Both the position numbers and the translations under genes were made by a program. This document shows positions 1 to 7,943 of a stretch of 48,017 nt of DNA, piece by piece (the first letter of the stretch is position 1; each line of letters opens with the position of its first letter). Under the pieces are notes generated by a model that saw only the letters and a list, made by a program, of their open reading frames with translations, was not told the DNA's origin and did no database searches. Source of the DNA: an uncultured Eubacterium sp. (GTDB taxonomy: Bacteria; Bacillota; Clostridia; Lachnospirales; Lachnospiraceae); NCBI GenBank assembly GCA_934317205.1, contig CAKREL010000004.1:1-48017 (forward strand). Direction: 5' to 3'.

Positions 1-540
1 TGGATCGCAGTTGGTATCACAGGTTTCATGTCCATGGGTATCATGTCCAACTTCGTAACAAAATTCATGGTTATGGGATATGAGCTTCCGAATGTACTTC
101 AGATGCTTGGTATCGCAGGTGTACTTGCTATCCCGGGATCTATCGTAGTAGGTTGGTTAGATGTCAAAATCGGTACAAAGAAGACAGGTATCCTGATCAA
201 TGTGCTGGCATTTGTAGCAGTTCTGTGCTGCTTAACACATGTAACAGCATTACATTATATCTCTCTTCCGATCCTTGCTGTAATGCTGGGAGGATCCTCA
301 AACTTAATGGTATCCTGTACAGCAGCTATCTGGGGACGTTATGATTTCAAAAACGCATTTTCTGTTATCCAGCCGCTGAACTCTGTTATGACAGGTGTTG
401 GTATTACAGTAGTATCTGCTTGTAACTCAATCGATCCTACTTGCCAGCTGGCATATATCATCATGGCAGTTATGGCTGTGATTGGACTCGTTGCTATGTG
501 CGTATTAAAAGTAGAGCCGATCGACAAAGACGTACGTTAG
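1..540 (+). CDS. MFS transporter, C-terminal part (5' end outside window)
   Basis: The reading frame is open from base 1 to the TAG at 538-540, so only the last 179 codons are present. The peptide is very hydrophobic and shows about five membrane segments. Between two of them is the loop GWLDVKIGTKKTG, which resembles the short basic cytoplasmic loop (G-x-L-x-D-x-x-G-x-K/R) repeated in major facilitator superfamily carriers. It ends in a short charged cytoplasmic tail (KVEPIDKDVR). The family assignment rests on this loop and the topology. The substrate cannot be read from this fragment. A GC-rich hairpin follows the stop, so it is probably the last gene of its transcript. Confidence 0.75.
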   Translation, partial: WIAVGITGFMSMGIMSNFVTKFMVMGYELPNVLQMLGIAGVLAIPGSIVVGWLDVKIGTKKTGILINVLAFVAVLCCLTHVTALHYISLPILAVMLGGSSNLMVSCTAAIWGRYDFKNAFSVIQPLNSVMTGVGITVVSACNSIDPTCQLAYIIMAVMAVIGLVAMCVLKVEPIDKDVR

Positions 541-609
541 TAGAAATTCATCTGATATATTAGAAAAGTAAATATATTATCTTTATAAAAGATATTCGGA
601 CAAAGCTAG

Positions 610-654
610 AACTGCCGATATGTGGAAATTTGCTCCATGTATCGGCAGTTTCTA
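610..654 (+). terminator. Hairpin terminator after the MFS gene
   Basis: A 16-bp stem (AACTGCCGATATGTGG at 610-625 pairing with 635-650, two G-U pairs) encloses a 9-nt loop and is followed by a short, weak T stretch (TTTCT). It lies 70 nt after the MFS stop. The weak T-tract makes full efficiency uncertain. Confidence 0.6.
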
Positions 655-662
655 ATCTTGAT

Positions 663-692
663 GGAAAATTACGTCGAATTTCCTGTCAAACG
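663..692. repeat. Dispersed repeat B, copy 1
   Basis: This segment matches 24 of 29 positions with 25782-25810, sharing AAATTACG, GAATTTCCTG and CAAAC. It can fold weakly through GGAAAATT/GAATTTCC. It sits just upstream of the decarboxylase promoter. Confidence 0.5.
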
Positions 693-713
693 TGTTCTCT
701 ATGCGTAAAAATA

Positions 714-722
714 TGGTATGAT
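714..722 (+). promoter_or_regulatory. Extended -10 promoter of the decarboxylase gene
   Basis: TGGTATGAT is an extended -10 element (TG-N-TATGAT). It lies 38 nt before the start codon and has no good -35 at 17 nt, which is typical of extended -10 promoters. Confidence 0.5.
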
Positions 723-760
723 AGCGTAGTACATACATAGTTAGAGGGAGAAGAACCAAG

Positions 761-2224
761 ATGGAGCAAAATAAAGGACAATATCTGGATGAAAAATTGC
801 TGGCTTATCGTCAGACAGATGCTTATCCATTTCATATGCCGGGGCACAAGCGTCAGCTTGTGGGAAGCTGGATGCCGGAAGAGATAGATATTACGGAGAT
901 TACCGGGTTTGATAACTTGCATCATGCGGAAGGAATTTTACGTGAGGCTCAGCATCGTGCAGCCAGGATAGCCGGCGCGGATGAGACATTTTTTCTTGTA
1001 AACGGAAGTACAGCAGGATTATTGGCTGCAGTGTGCGGAACCGTGAAAAAAGGAGGCCGTCTGCTGATGGCGCGCAATTGCCATAAATCGGTGTATCATG
1101 CGGTCTATCTCATGAATCTGAAAACGTCATATCTCTATCCGGAGCAGACAGAGTTTGGTATTCAGGGGAGTATCTGTCCGGAGCAGGTGCGTGACATGTT
1201 GGAGCAGTATCCAGACACAGAAGCAGTTTTGCTGACATCTCCGACGTATGACGGCGTGGTTTCAGATATCGAAGCGATTGCACAATACGTACATGAAAAA
1301 GGCATACCACTGATTGTGGATGAAGCTCATGGCGCACATTTTGGCTTTTCAAAAGGATTTCCACAGAAAGCACTGGCATTCGGTGCAGATTTGTGCATAG
1401 AGAGTGCACATAAGACATTGCCGGCTTATACACAGAGCGCATTGCTTCATTATAGAAAGAATCCATGGGTCGACCTGGAACGGGTAAAACGTTATCTGGG
1501 CATTTATCAGACCAGTTCACCATCGTATCTTTTGATGGCAGGGCTTGACCGCTGCAGCAGAATGATACAGGAACAGGGGGATGAGCTGTTTGCAGTATAT
1601 GAAAAGCGACTGCATGATTTTTATGAAAAATGCAAAAAATTACAACGGATCACAGTGCTTTCTCCACGTGGGAAAAGCCGGAGAACCGGGAAATCAGAAC
1701 CGGGTATCTGGGATCGGGATCCGTCAAAAATTCTGATCTGTGCCGAAGACGTTGGGCTTCACGGACAGGAACTGGCAGAACTTCTGACAGAGAAGTATCA
1801 TCTGGAAATGGAGATGGCTTCCGGGCATTATGTGACTGCACTGACCACATGTATGGATACTCAGGAAGGTTTTGACCGTTTGTTTGCAGCTCTGTGGGAA
1901 ATTGACAGAAATACTTGTAATGATCATGATATGTCAAATACTATGTTTACCACGGATGACATTTATCGCAAAGCAGAGAAAGTAATAGAAATCGCAGAGG
2001 CAATGGATGAAGCAAAGCAGAGCGTACCTTTGATGGAATCTGCCGGAGCTGTATCCGGAGAATTTGTTTATCTATATCCACCGGGAATTCCGATTTTGGC
2101 ACCTGGTGAGCGTGTGACGGAAGAAATTCTGCAGACACTTCGCATTTGCCAGAGCCGGAATATGGAGGTTGAGGGAATGAAAGATTACAGTGGACAAAGG
2201 CTGGAAATCTGTAATATACTGTAG
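761..2224 (+). CDS. PLP-dependent Orn/Lys/Arg decarboxylase family protein
   Basis: Cytosolic fold-type I PLP enzyme of the Orn/Lys/Arg decarboxylase family (487 aa), the group that includes B. subtilis SpeA/YaaO. Visible landmarks are the N-terminal FHMPGHKR segment (residues 24-31), SPTYDGVVSDI (160-170), the aspartate motif DEAHGAHFGF (187-196) that contacts the pyridine nitrogen, and SAHKTLPA (215-222), whose Lys218 should carry the Schiff base. The C-terminal PPGIPILAPGE segment is also typical of the family. The start follows GAGGGAGAAG. Ornithine, lysine and arginine cannot be told apart from sequence alone. The Bacillus counterpart yaaO also precedes a nucleotide kinase and holB, which supports orthology and a likely polyamine-related role. 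Confidence 0.88.
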   Translation: MEQNKGQYLDEKLLAYRQTDAYPFHMPGHKRQLVGSWMPEEIDITEITGFDNLHHAEGILREAQHRAARIAGADETFFLVNGSTAGLLAAVCGTVKKGGRLLMARNCHKSVYHAVYLMNLKTSYLYPEQTEFGIQGSICPEQVRDMLEQYPDTEAVLLTSPTYDGVVSDIEAIAQYVHEKGIPLIVDEAHGAHFGFSKGFPQKALAFGADLCIESAHKTLPAYTQSALLHYRKNPWVDLERVKRYLGIYQTSSPSYLLMAGLDRCSRMIQEQGDELFAVYEKRLHDFYEKCKKLQRITVLSPRGKSRRTGKSEPGIWDRDPSKILICAEDVGLHGQELAELLTEKYHLEMEMASGHYVTALTTCMDTQEGFDRLFAALWEIDRNTCNDHDMSNTMFTTDDIYRKAEKVIEIAEAMDEAKQSVPLMESAGAVSGEFVYLYPPGIPILAPGERVTEEILQTLRICQSRNMEVEGMKDYSGQRLEICNIL

Positions 2225-2260
2225 CTATTGATAGTTTTAGAATGAAAGCAGGAAGAAGTC

Positions 2261-2854
2261 ATGGGAAAAATCTATTGTCTGATGGGAAAAAGTGCATCTG
2301 GGAAAGACACCATATATAACCGCCTTCTGGCAATGGAGAATTTGAAAGTGCGACGTGTGGTTCCTTATACAACCCGACCAATCCGGTCTGGAGAAGTGGA
2401 AGGAGAATCTTACTTTTTTTGTTCAGAGGAGCAGGTGAAGAAATTTGAAGATGCCGGAAAAATCATCGAGCTGCGTGCATACAACACAGTATATGGTATA
2501 TGGAAATATTTTACAGCAGATGACGGACAGATCTGTCTGGCGGAGAGTGATTATCTGATGATTGGAACGCTGGAAGCTTATGAACAGATCAGGGATTATT
2601 TTGGAGCAGATCATGTCTGCCCAATTTATGTGGAAGTGGATGATGGAGTGCGTTTGCAGCGTGCATTGGACCGCGAACGTTCTCAGGAGAAGCCAAAGTA
2701 TGCAGAAATGTGTCGGAGATTTTTGGCGGATGAAAAGGATTTTTCCGAGGAAAAACTGGAACAAGCAGGCATTGTGAAGCGTTTCCAGAACAGGGATCTG
2801 GAGCAGGTGACAAAGGAGATTGCGGAAAGGATCGAGGGAGTGCAAAGCAAGTAG
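2261..2854 (+). CDS. Guanylate kinase family protein (divergent)
   Basis: P-loop nucleoside monophosphate kinase-like protein of 197 aa. Residues 9-17 (GKSASGKDT) form the Walker A loop. YTTRPIRSGEVEGESYFF (about 38-55) is the guanylate kinase signature, with the TTRxxRxGExxGxxYxF pattern. The segment where canonical Gmk has a GNYYGT-type motif reads AYNTVYGIWKYFT, so GMP binding may be altered. In Bacillus this position between yaaO and holB is held by thymidylate kinase. Its RBS (AGGAAG) is normal. The last codons and stop lie inside dispersed repeat A, so the C-terminus may have been shaped by the repeat. Family is secure; true GMP specificity is not. Confidence 0.75.
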   Translation: MGKIYCLMGKSASGKDTIYNRLLAMENLKVRRVVPYTTRPIRSGEVEGESYFFCSEEQVKKFEDAGKIIELRAYNTVYGIWKYFTADDGQICLAESDYLMIGTLEAYEQIRDYFGADHVCPIYVEVDDGVRLQRALDRERSQEKPKYAEMCRRFLADEKDFSEEKLEQAGIVKRFQNRDLEQVTKEIAERIEGVQSK

Positions 2855-2884
2855 CGAAAGCGGATTGTGAATGTCCGCTTTACA
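2846..2884. repeat. Dispersed repeat A, copy 1 (hairpin)
   Basis: 39-nt element containing GTAGCGAAAGCGGA and a perfect stem AAAGCGGA/TCCGCTTT (2857-2864 with 2874-2881) around a 9-nt loop. It is 38/39 identical to 16949-16987. It includes the stop codon of the upstream kinase gene. Confidence 0.75.
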
Positions 2885-2939
2885 GTTTTGACATCCTAAT
2901 CAATATATAGAAATAAATTAGTAGTAGCGAGGGACAGTA

Positions 2940-3992
2940 ATGGCAGGATTTCATGACATTATCGGACATGAACAACTGATTGCGCACCTGCAGAGTGCAA
3001 TCGTGATGGATAAAGTATCGCATGCGTATATCATCAATGGACCGAAAGACAGTGGGAAAATGATGCTGGCGCAGGCTTTTGCCATGACTTTGCAGTGTGA
3101 GACATCCATTCGGAACCGTGAGCAGATGGCCGGATTGCCGAGGGAGGAACTGCATCCGGAGGTGGTTGCACAACCGTGTATGGAATGCCATTCCTGCAAC
3201 CAGGCTTTAGGTAACAATCAGCCGGATATTATTTATCTGACGCATGAAAAGGCTAATACGATCTCAGTAGCGGATATTCGTGAACAGATCAATCATGATA
3301 TAGAGATCAAACCTTACAGCAGTAAGTATAAAGTATACATTGTAGATGAAGCGGAGAAAATGAACCAGCAGGCGCAGAATGCTCTGCTAAAAACCATAGA
3401 GGAACCGCCATCTTATGCGGTAATTCTGCTTCTGACAACAAATGCGGATGCATTTTTGCAGACAATCCGTTCCCGTTGTGTAATGTTGGATATCAAGCCG
3501 GTAAGTGATGAGAAGATCCGGGAGTTTCTGATGAAAAAACGGCAGGTACCGGATTACAAAGCGGAAGTTTGTGCCGCATTTGCCCGCGGAAATGTGGGGC
3601 GTGCGATAGCATTGGCTTCTTCGGAACGATTCAATGAACTGAAGGACGTTACGGTTTCACTTTTACGCAGACTGGGAGATATCCGCAAATATGATTTATT
3701 ACAGGAGATAAAACCACTGAACGATTTTAAAGATGATATCAGAGAATTTTTTGATTTGGTTTTGTTTTGGTATCGGGATGTGTTATTATATAAAGCAGCA
3801 GGATCAGAGGAGCAGCTGATCTTCCGTGAGCAGTCGCTGGAAATCCGACATCAGGCGGAAAGATGCTCTTACCATGGGCTGCAACTCATATTAGAAGCAA
3901 TCGCGACAGCAGATCGGCGAATTCGGGCAAATGTAAATTTTGACCTGACGATAGAGATGCTGGCATTGACAATCAAGGAGAATATTAGATGA
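2940..3992 (+). CDS. holB: DNA polymerase III delta' subunit
   Basis: Clamp-loader AAA+ subunit (350 aa) that helps load the beta clamp during replication. The N-terminus (GFHDIIGHEQLIAHLQSAI) is typical of the DnaX/HolB group. GPKDSGKMM (34-42) is the P-loop. Cys53 with C80-x2-C83-x2-C86 matches the zinc module of clamp-loader ATPases. EKMNQQAQNALLKTIEEPP (about 140-158) and TIRSRC (the SRC motif) follow. The C-terminal half is a helical collar domain. The start is preceded by GAGGGACAG. The stop overlaps the start of ricT (ATGA), so the two are translationally coupled. Confidence 0.95.
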   Translation: MAGFHDIIGHEQLIAHLQSAIVMDKVSHAYIINGPKDSGKMMLAQAFAMTLQCETSIRNREQMAGLPREELHPEVVAQPCMECHSCNQALGNNQPDIIYLTHEKANTISVADIREQINHDIEIKPYSSKYKVYIVDEAEKMNQQAQNALLKTIEEPPSYAVILLLTTNADAFLQTIRSRCVMLDIKPVSDEKIREFLMKKRQVPDYKAEVCAAFARGNVGRAIALASSERFNELKDVTVSLLRRLGDIRKYDLLQEIKPLNDFKDDIREFFDLVLFWYRDVLLYKAAGSEEQLIFREQSLEIRHQAERCSYHGLQLILEAIATADRRIRANVNFDLTIEMLALTIKENIR

Positions 3993-4897
3993 TAAAAGTA
4001 ACTGGAGTAAGATTCCGTCAGGCGGGAAAAGTGTATTATTTTGACCCAAAAAACCTGAAACTGGAGAGAGGCAGCCACGTCATTGTGGAGACTGCCCGAG
4101 GTATCGAATACGGTACCGTAATTGTCCCGCCAAAGGACATTACAGATGATGAAGTCATTCAGCCGCTGAAGGCGGTGATTCGTGTGGCGACACCGGAGGA
4201 TGACCGCATCGAAGAGAAGAATCATGAGAAAGAAAAAGATGCATACAAGATCTGCCTGGAAAAAATCGAAAAGCATGGTCTGGCCATGAAGCTTGTGCAG
4301 GCAGAGTATACGTTTGACAACAACAAACTGCTGTTTTATTTTACAGCAGACGGACGAATTGATTTCCGTGAGCTGGTAAAAGACCTGGCCAGCGTATTTC
4401 GTACCAGAATCGAGCTGCGTCAGATCGGTGTCCGTGATGAGACCAAAATTCTTGGCGGTATCGGTATCTGTGGACGTCCGCTTTGCTGTCATACATTTTT
4501 GACAGAGTTTGCACCAGTGTCGATCAAGATGGCGAAAGAGCAGAACCTGTCTCTGAATCCAACGAAGATCTCCGGTGTATGCGGACGATTGATGTGTTGT
4601 CTGAAAAATGAAGAAGAAACATATGAGTATTTGAATAACCATCTGCCGAACGTGGGAGACCGAGTGACAACCGCGGACGGTTTGAAAGGTGAAGTCCAGA
4701 GTGTCAGCGTATTGCGTCAGCTGGTGAAAGTAATCGTGGATATCGGTGATGAGAAAGAAATCCGGGAATATCCGGTAAAACAGCTGAAATTCCGTGCAAA
4801 GCGCCGCAGAGATCATGGTGAGCGTCTGAGTAAAGAGGAAATGCGCAAACTTGCTGAGTTAGAAGACAAGGGAGGACATTCCAAGTTAAATGAGTAA
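3989..4897 (+). CDS. ricT: PSP1-domain protein RicT (YaaT)
   Basis: PSP1 C-terminal domain protein (302 aa). In Bacillus, RicT/YaaT acts with YlbF and YmcA in a complex that affects RNase Y-dependent mRNA processing and supports sporulation and competence; that role is family knowledge. The clustered cysteines GICGRPLCCH (about 159-168) and GVCGRLMCC (about 195-203) match the residues that bind Fe-S clusters in the complex. The C-terminal part has a KOW-like beta segment (NVGDRVTTADGLKGEV) and a basic, helical tail. The first base positions overlap holB by four nucleotides, and it overlaps the next gene by eight. holB-yaaT adjacency is conserved in Firmicutes. Confidence 0.92.
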   Translation: MIKVTGVRFRQAGKVYYFDPKNLKLERGSHVIVETARGIEYGTVIVPPKDITDDEVIQPLKAVIRVATPEDDRIEEKNHEKEKDAYKICLEKIEKHGLAMKLVQAEYTFDNNKLLFYFTADGRIDFRELVKDLASVFRTRIELRQIGVRDETKILGGIGICGRPLCCHTFLTEFAPVSIKMAKEQNLSLNPTKISGVCGRLMCCLKNEEETYEYLNNHLPNVGDRVTTADGLKGEVQSVSVLRQLVKVIVDIGDEKEIREYPVKQLKFRAKRRRDHGERLSKEEMRKLAELEDKGGHSKLNE

Positions 4898-5624
4898 TAT
4901 ATTGCCGGGAGAACGAATCGACGAATTACAGCGAAACGGATACCGCATTATCCAGAATCCTGAAAAATTTTGTTTTGGCATGGATGCGGTGCTGCTGTCC
5001 GGCTTTGCCCGGGCAAAAAAGAATGAAAACTGTCTGGATCTTGGCTGTGGAAACGGAATTATTCCGATCCTGATGGAAGCCAAGACCGATGGAAAGCATT
5101 TTACTGGTCTGGAAATTCAGCCAGAGAGTGCAGATATGGCACGACGTAGTGTGATGCTGAATAATCTGCAGGATCGGATCGACATTGTAGAAGGTGATAT
5201 TAAGGATGCTTCAAAAATTTTTGGAGCATCTTCTTTTCATGTCGTAACGACAAATCCACCATATATGACCGCACAGCACGGACTGACGAATCTGCATGAA
5301 GCAAAAACTATTGCCAGACACGAAGTATTGTGCAGTCTGGAAGATATTATCCGGGAGAGTGCGAAGCTTCTCACGCCGGGAGGCCGCTTTTATATGGTGC
5401 ACCGACCGTTTAGACTGGCAGAGATCATTTCTATGATGGTGCAGTACCGTATTGAGCCGAAACGGATGCGTCTGGTATATCCTTATGTGGATCGGGAACC
5501 GAATATGGTGCTGATTGAGGGACTGCGCGGTGGAAAAAGCCGCATGACCGTGGAGAAACCATTGATTGTATACAAAGAGCCGGGGAAATATACAGATGAA
5601 ATATATGAGGTGTACGGATACTAG
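4890..5624 (+). CDS. tRNA1(Val) (adenine37-N6)-methyltransferase family protein
   Basis: Class I SAM-dependent N6-adenine methyltransferase of the TrmN6/YfiC (Bacillus YabB) family, 244 aa. DLGCGNGI (50-57) is the SAM-binding motif I, GLEIQPE (73-79) is the acidic motif II, and TNPPYM (121-126) is the catalytic NPPY of N6-adenine methyltransferases. The family modifies tRNA near the anticodon; the exact tRNA here is inferred. It overlaps ricT by 8 bp, so it belongs to the same operon, and the next gene, rsmI, starts 13 nt after its stop. The same order is seen in Bacillus (yabB near yabC/rsmI). Confidence 0.88.
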   Translation: MSNILPGERIDELQRNGYRIIQNPEKFCFGMDAVLLSGFARAKKNENCLDLGCGNGIIPILMEAKTDGKHFTGLEIQPESADMARRSVMLNNLQDRIDIVEGDIKDASKIFGASSFHVVTTNPPYMTAQHGLTNLHEAKTIARHEVLCSLEDIIRESAKLLTPGGRFYMVHRPFRLAEIISMMVQYRIEPKRMRLVYPYVDREPNMVLIEGLRGGKSRMTVEKPLIVYKEPGKYTDEIYEVYGY

Positions 5625-5637
5625 GAGGAAGTGAATT

Positions 5638-6489
5638 ATGGCTGGAAAATTATACTTATGTGCGACTCCGATCGGAAATCTGGAGGATATTACCCTTCGC
5701 GTGCTGCGCATCTTAAAAGAGGTAGATTTGATCGCAGCAGAGGATACCAGAAATTCTATTCATCTGCTGAATCATTTTGACATCAAAACGCCACTGACGA
5801 GCTACCATGAGTACAATAAAGTGGAGAAAGCATATCAGCTGGCAGAAAAAATGCAGCATGGTATGAATATTGCACTAATTACGGATGCGGGCACGCCGGG
5901 CATCTCTGATCCGGGAGAAGATCTGGTGCGCATCTGTTATGAGCAGGGAATTGAAGTGACTTCTCTTCCGGGGGCAGCGGCCTGCATTACTGCTTTAACT
6001 CTGTCTGGTTTGCCGACACGCCGTTTTTCCTTTGAGGCATTTTTGCCGAAGGAGAAAAAAGAGCGTGCAGCGGTGTTGGAAGAGTTGAAAACTGACACAA
6101 GGACACTGATCGTTTATGAGGCACCACACCATCTGCTTGCTACATTAAAAGAACTTCAGAACGCACTGGGTGACCGCAGACTGACCGTTTGCCGGGAATT
6201 GACCAAGAAATTTGAGACTGCATTTCAGACGACATTTTCCGAGGCGATCCGTTATTATGAAGAGCAGGGTGTTCGCGGGGAGTGTGTCCTGGTCATTGAA
6301 GGGAGAAGCCGGGAAGAGCTGGTGCAGGAGCAGCAGCAATCCTGGGAGAGCATTTCCGTGGAGGAGCATATGGAGCGTTACTTAAGTAACGGTATGGATC
6401 GGAAAAGTGCCATGAAGCAGGTGGCCAAAGACCGGGGAGTTGGGAAACGTGAGATCTATCAGATGTTATTAAATGCAGAAGAAAAATAG
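5638..6489 (+). CDS. rsmI: 16S rRNA (cytidine1402-2'-O)-methyltransferase
   Basis: RsmI, 283 aa, a tetrapyrrole-methylase-fold enzyme that 2'-O-methylates C1402 in the decoding centre of 16S rRNA. Diagnostic segments are LYLCATPIGNLEDIT at the N-terminus, AAEDTRNS (about 34-41), TDAGTPGISDPGEDLV (about 81-96) and SLPGAAACITALTLSGLP, all standard for RsmI. The C-terminus has the helix-turn-helix-like tail SNGMDRKSAMKQVAKDRGV seen in full-length RsmI. The RBS AGGAGG lies just before the ATG. Length is normal. Confidence 0.96.
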   Translation: MAGKLYLCATPIGNLEDITLRVLRILKEVDLIAAEDTRNSIHLLNHFDIKTPLTSYHEYNKVEKAYQLAEKMQHGMNIALITDAGTPGISDPGEDLVRICYEQGIEVTSLPGAAACITALTLSGLPTRRFSFEAFLPKEKKERAAVLEELKTDTRTLIVYEAPHHLLATLKELQNALGDRRLTVCRELTKKFETAFQTTFSEAIRYYEEQGVRGECVLVIEGRSREELVQEQQQSWESISVEEHMERYLSNGMDRKSAMKQVAKDRGVGKREIYQMLLNAEEK

Positions 6490-6534
6490 AATCACACGAA
6501 AAAGGTATATGTAATGTAAGATGTATTTAGCAAT

Positions 6535-6554
6535 AAGAATGCAGCAGCATTCTT
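6535..6554. other. Small hairpin before MATE gene 1
   Basis: AAGAATGC and GCATTCTT form a perfect 8-bp stem around the tetraloop AGCA. No T-tract follows, so this is not a standard terminator. It ends 15 nt before the GGGAGG ribosome binding site of the MATE gene and may mark an mRNA boundary or processing site. Confidence 0.35.
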
Positions 6555-6577
6555 GAAGTTAGAGTCAGGGAGGTATT

Positions 6578-7942
6578 ATGATAAGAGATTTGACTGTTGG
6601 AAGTCCAATGAAGCTGATCTGGCAGTTTTCCATACCGTTGGTACTTGGAAATCTGTTTCAACAGATGTACAACATGGTAGATACTGTAATTGTAGGCCGC
6701 TATCTGGGGCTGAATGCCCTGACCAGTGTAAGCTCTACAACTTCTATTACATTTCTGATCATTGGCTTCTGTCTTGGTACATGCACGGGACTGTCTGTGC
6801 CCGTAGCGCAGAGATTTGGCGCAAAAAGTTACAGTGAGATGCGTAAATTTGTGATGAACGCAGCGTATCTGGCTGTTTTTCTCGCTGTCATCATGACAGT
6901 TGTAACCTGCGTACTGTGTGGTTCTATTCTGACCTGGATGAAGACACCAGATCAGTTTTATCAGGGTGCATATGATTACCTCTTCGTCATTTTTCTTGGA
7001 ATCCCATTTACATTTTTGTACAATGTAGTGGCTGGTATTATCCGGTCTTTAGGAGATTCCAGGACACCGTTTTATTTCCTGGTGATGTCAGCAGTAATGA
7101 ATATTTTTCTGGACATGTTGTTTATCATTGGTTTTAAATTAGGAACAGCAGGTGCGGGATGGGCAACGATTCTGTCCCAGGCAATTTCCGGTATACTTTG
7201 TTTCGTATATATGAAGAAAAAGTATGATATTCTGAAAACAGAGTATCAGGAGCGCAAACTGGATATGCATTACATAAAGACACTGGTTAGCATGGCGGTC
7301 CCAATGGGATTGCAGTTTTCCATTACAGCAATCGGAAGTATCTTGCTTCAGAGCGCTGTAAATGCACTGGATGCTGTGTATGTATCTGCATTTGCAGCAG
7401 CTACAAAGGTAAAACAGCTGGCTATGTGTCCGTATGATGGATTTGCCACAGCCAGTGCTACTTTTGGCAGCCAGAACCTTGGTGCTGGCAATCTGAAGCG
7501 AATCCGGGAAGGGCTGAGATCCGGAATTGTCATTTCAGTGATTTACAGTATTGCCATTGGAATTGTCTTAATATTTGCCGGCTCCAAAATTGCTCTGATC
7601 TTTGTATCAGGCAGCGAGACAGAAGTGCTTGGTTATGCGCAGCAGCTGCTGACATGTGCAGGATTCTTCTATTTCTTCCTGGCATTTTTAAACTGTACAC
7701 GATTGACGATTCAGGGACTTGGTTACAGTGTGATTGCCATGTTTGCCGGTTTAAGTGAACTGCTGGCCAGAGGTCTGATGGCGATATTTGTTATTCCGAA
7801 ATTTGGTTTTATGGCAGTATGTTTCACAGATCAGACTGCATGGATTGCGGCGACCGCGGTAGTAATGCCGGTATTTCTTGCAATTATGAAACGACTGGAA
7901 AAACGGCAGGCAGAAGGAACGATACCTGTGCAGAATGGGTGA
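6578..7942 (+). CDS. MATE family efflux transporter 1
   Basis: Multidrug and toxic compound extrusion protein (454 aa) with about twelve membrane segments in two homologous halves. The N-terminus (GSPMKLIWQFSIPLVLGNLFQQMYNMVDTVIVGRYLG) has the family's usual opening, with QQMYNMVDTVIVG in the first helices. Each half contains the expected pattern, including VAGIIRSLGDSRTPF before the middle and FGSQNLGAGNLKRI in the second half. These pumps are Na+ or H+ antiporters in the plasma membrane; the cargo is unknown. The start follows CAGGGAGGTATT. It is 88 nt after rsmI and convergent with the DUF885 gene at only 1 nt. Confidence 0.92.
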   Translation: MIRDLTVGSPMKLIWQFSIPLVLGNLFQQMYNMVDTVIVGRYLGLNALTSVSSTTSITFLIIGFCLGTCTGLSVPVAQRFGAKSYSEMRKFVMNAAYLAVFLAVIMTVVTCVLCGSILTWMKTPDQFYQGAYDYLFVIFLGIPFTFLYNVVAGIIRSLGDSRTPFYFLVMSAVMNIFLDMLFIIGFKLGTAGAGWATILSQAISGILCFVYMKKKYDILKTEYQERKLDMHYIKTLVSMAVPMGLQFSITAIGSILLQSAVNALDAVYVSAFAAATKVKQLAMCPYDGFATASATFGSQNLGAGNLKRIREGLRSGIVISVIYSIAIGIVLIFAGSKIALIFVSGSETEVLGYAQQLLTCAGFFYFFLAFLNCTRLTIQGLGYSVIAMFAGLSELLARGLMAIFVIPKFGFMAVCFTDQTAWIAATAVVMPVFLAIMKRLEKRQAEGTIPVQNG

Positions 7943-7943
7943 T

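Noticed and set aside
3869..4816. 315-codon open frame on the minus strand
   Set aside because: Lies antisense to ricT and the end of holB, whose products are recognisable family members; its peptide is Phe/His-rich with no domain, as expected of a shadow frame.
6553..6837. 94-codon frame starting before MATE gene 1
   Set aside because: Overlaps the MATE gene in another frame, lacks an RBS and encodes no recognisable protein.
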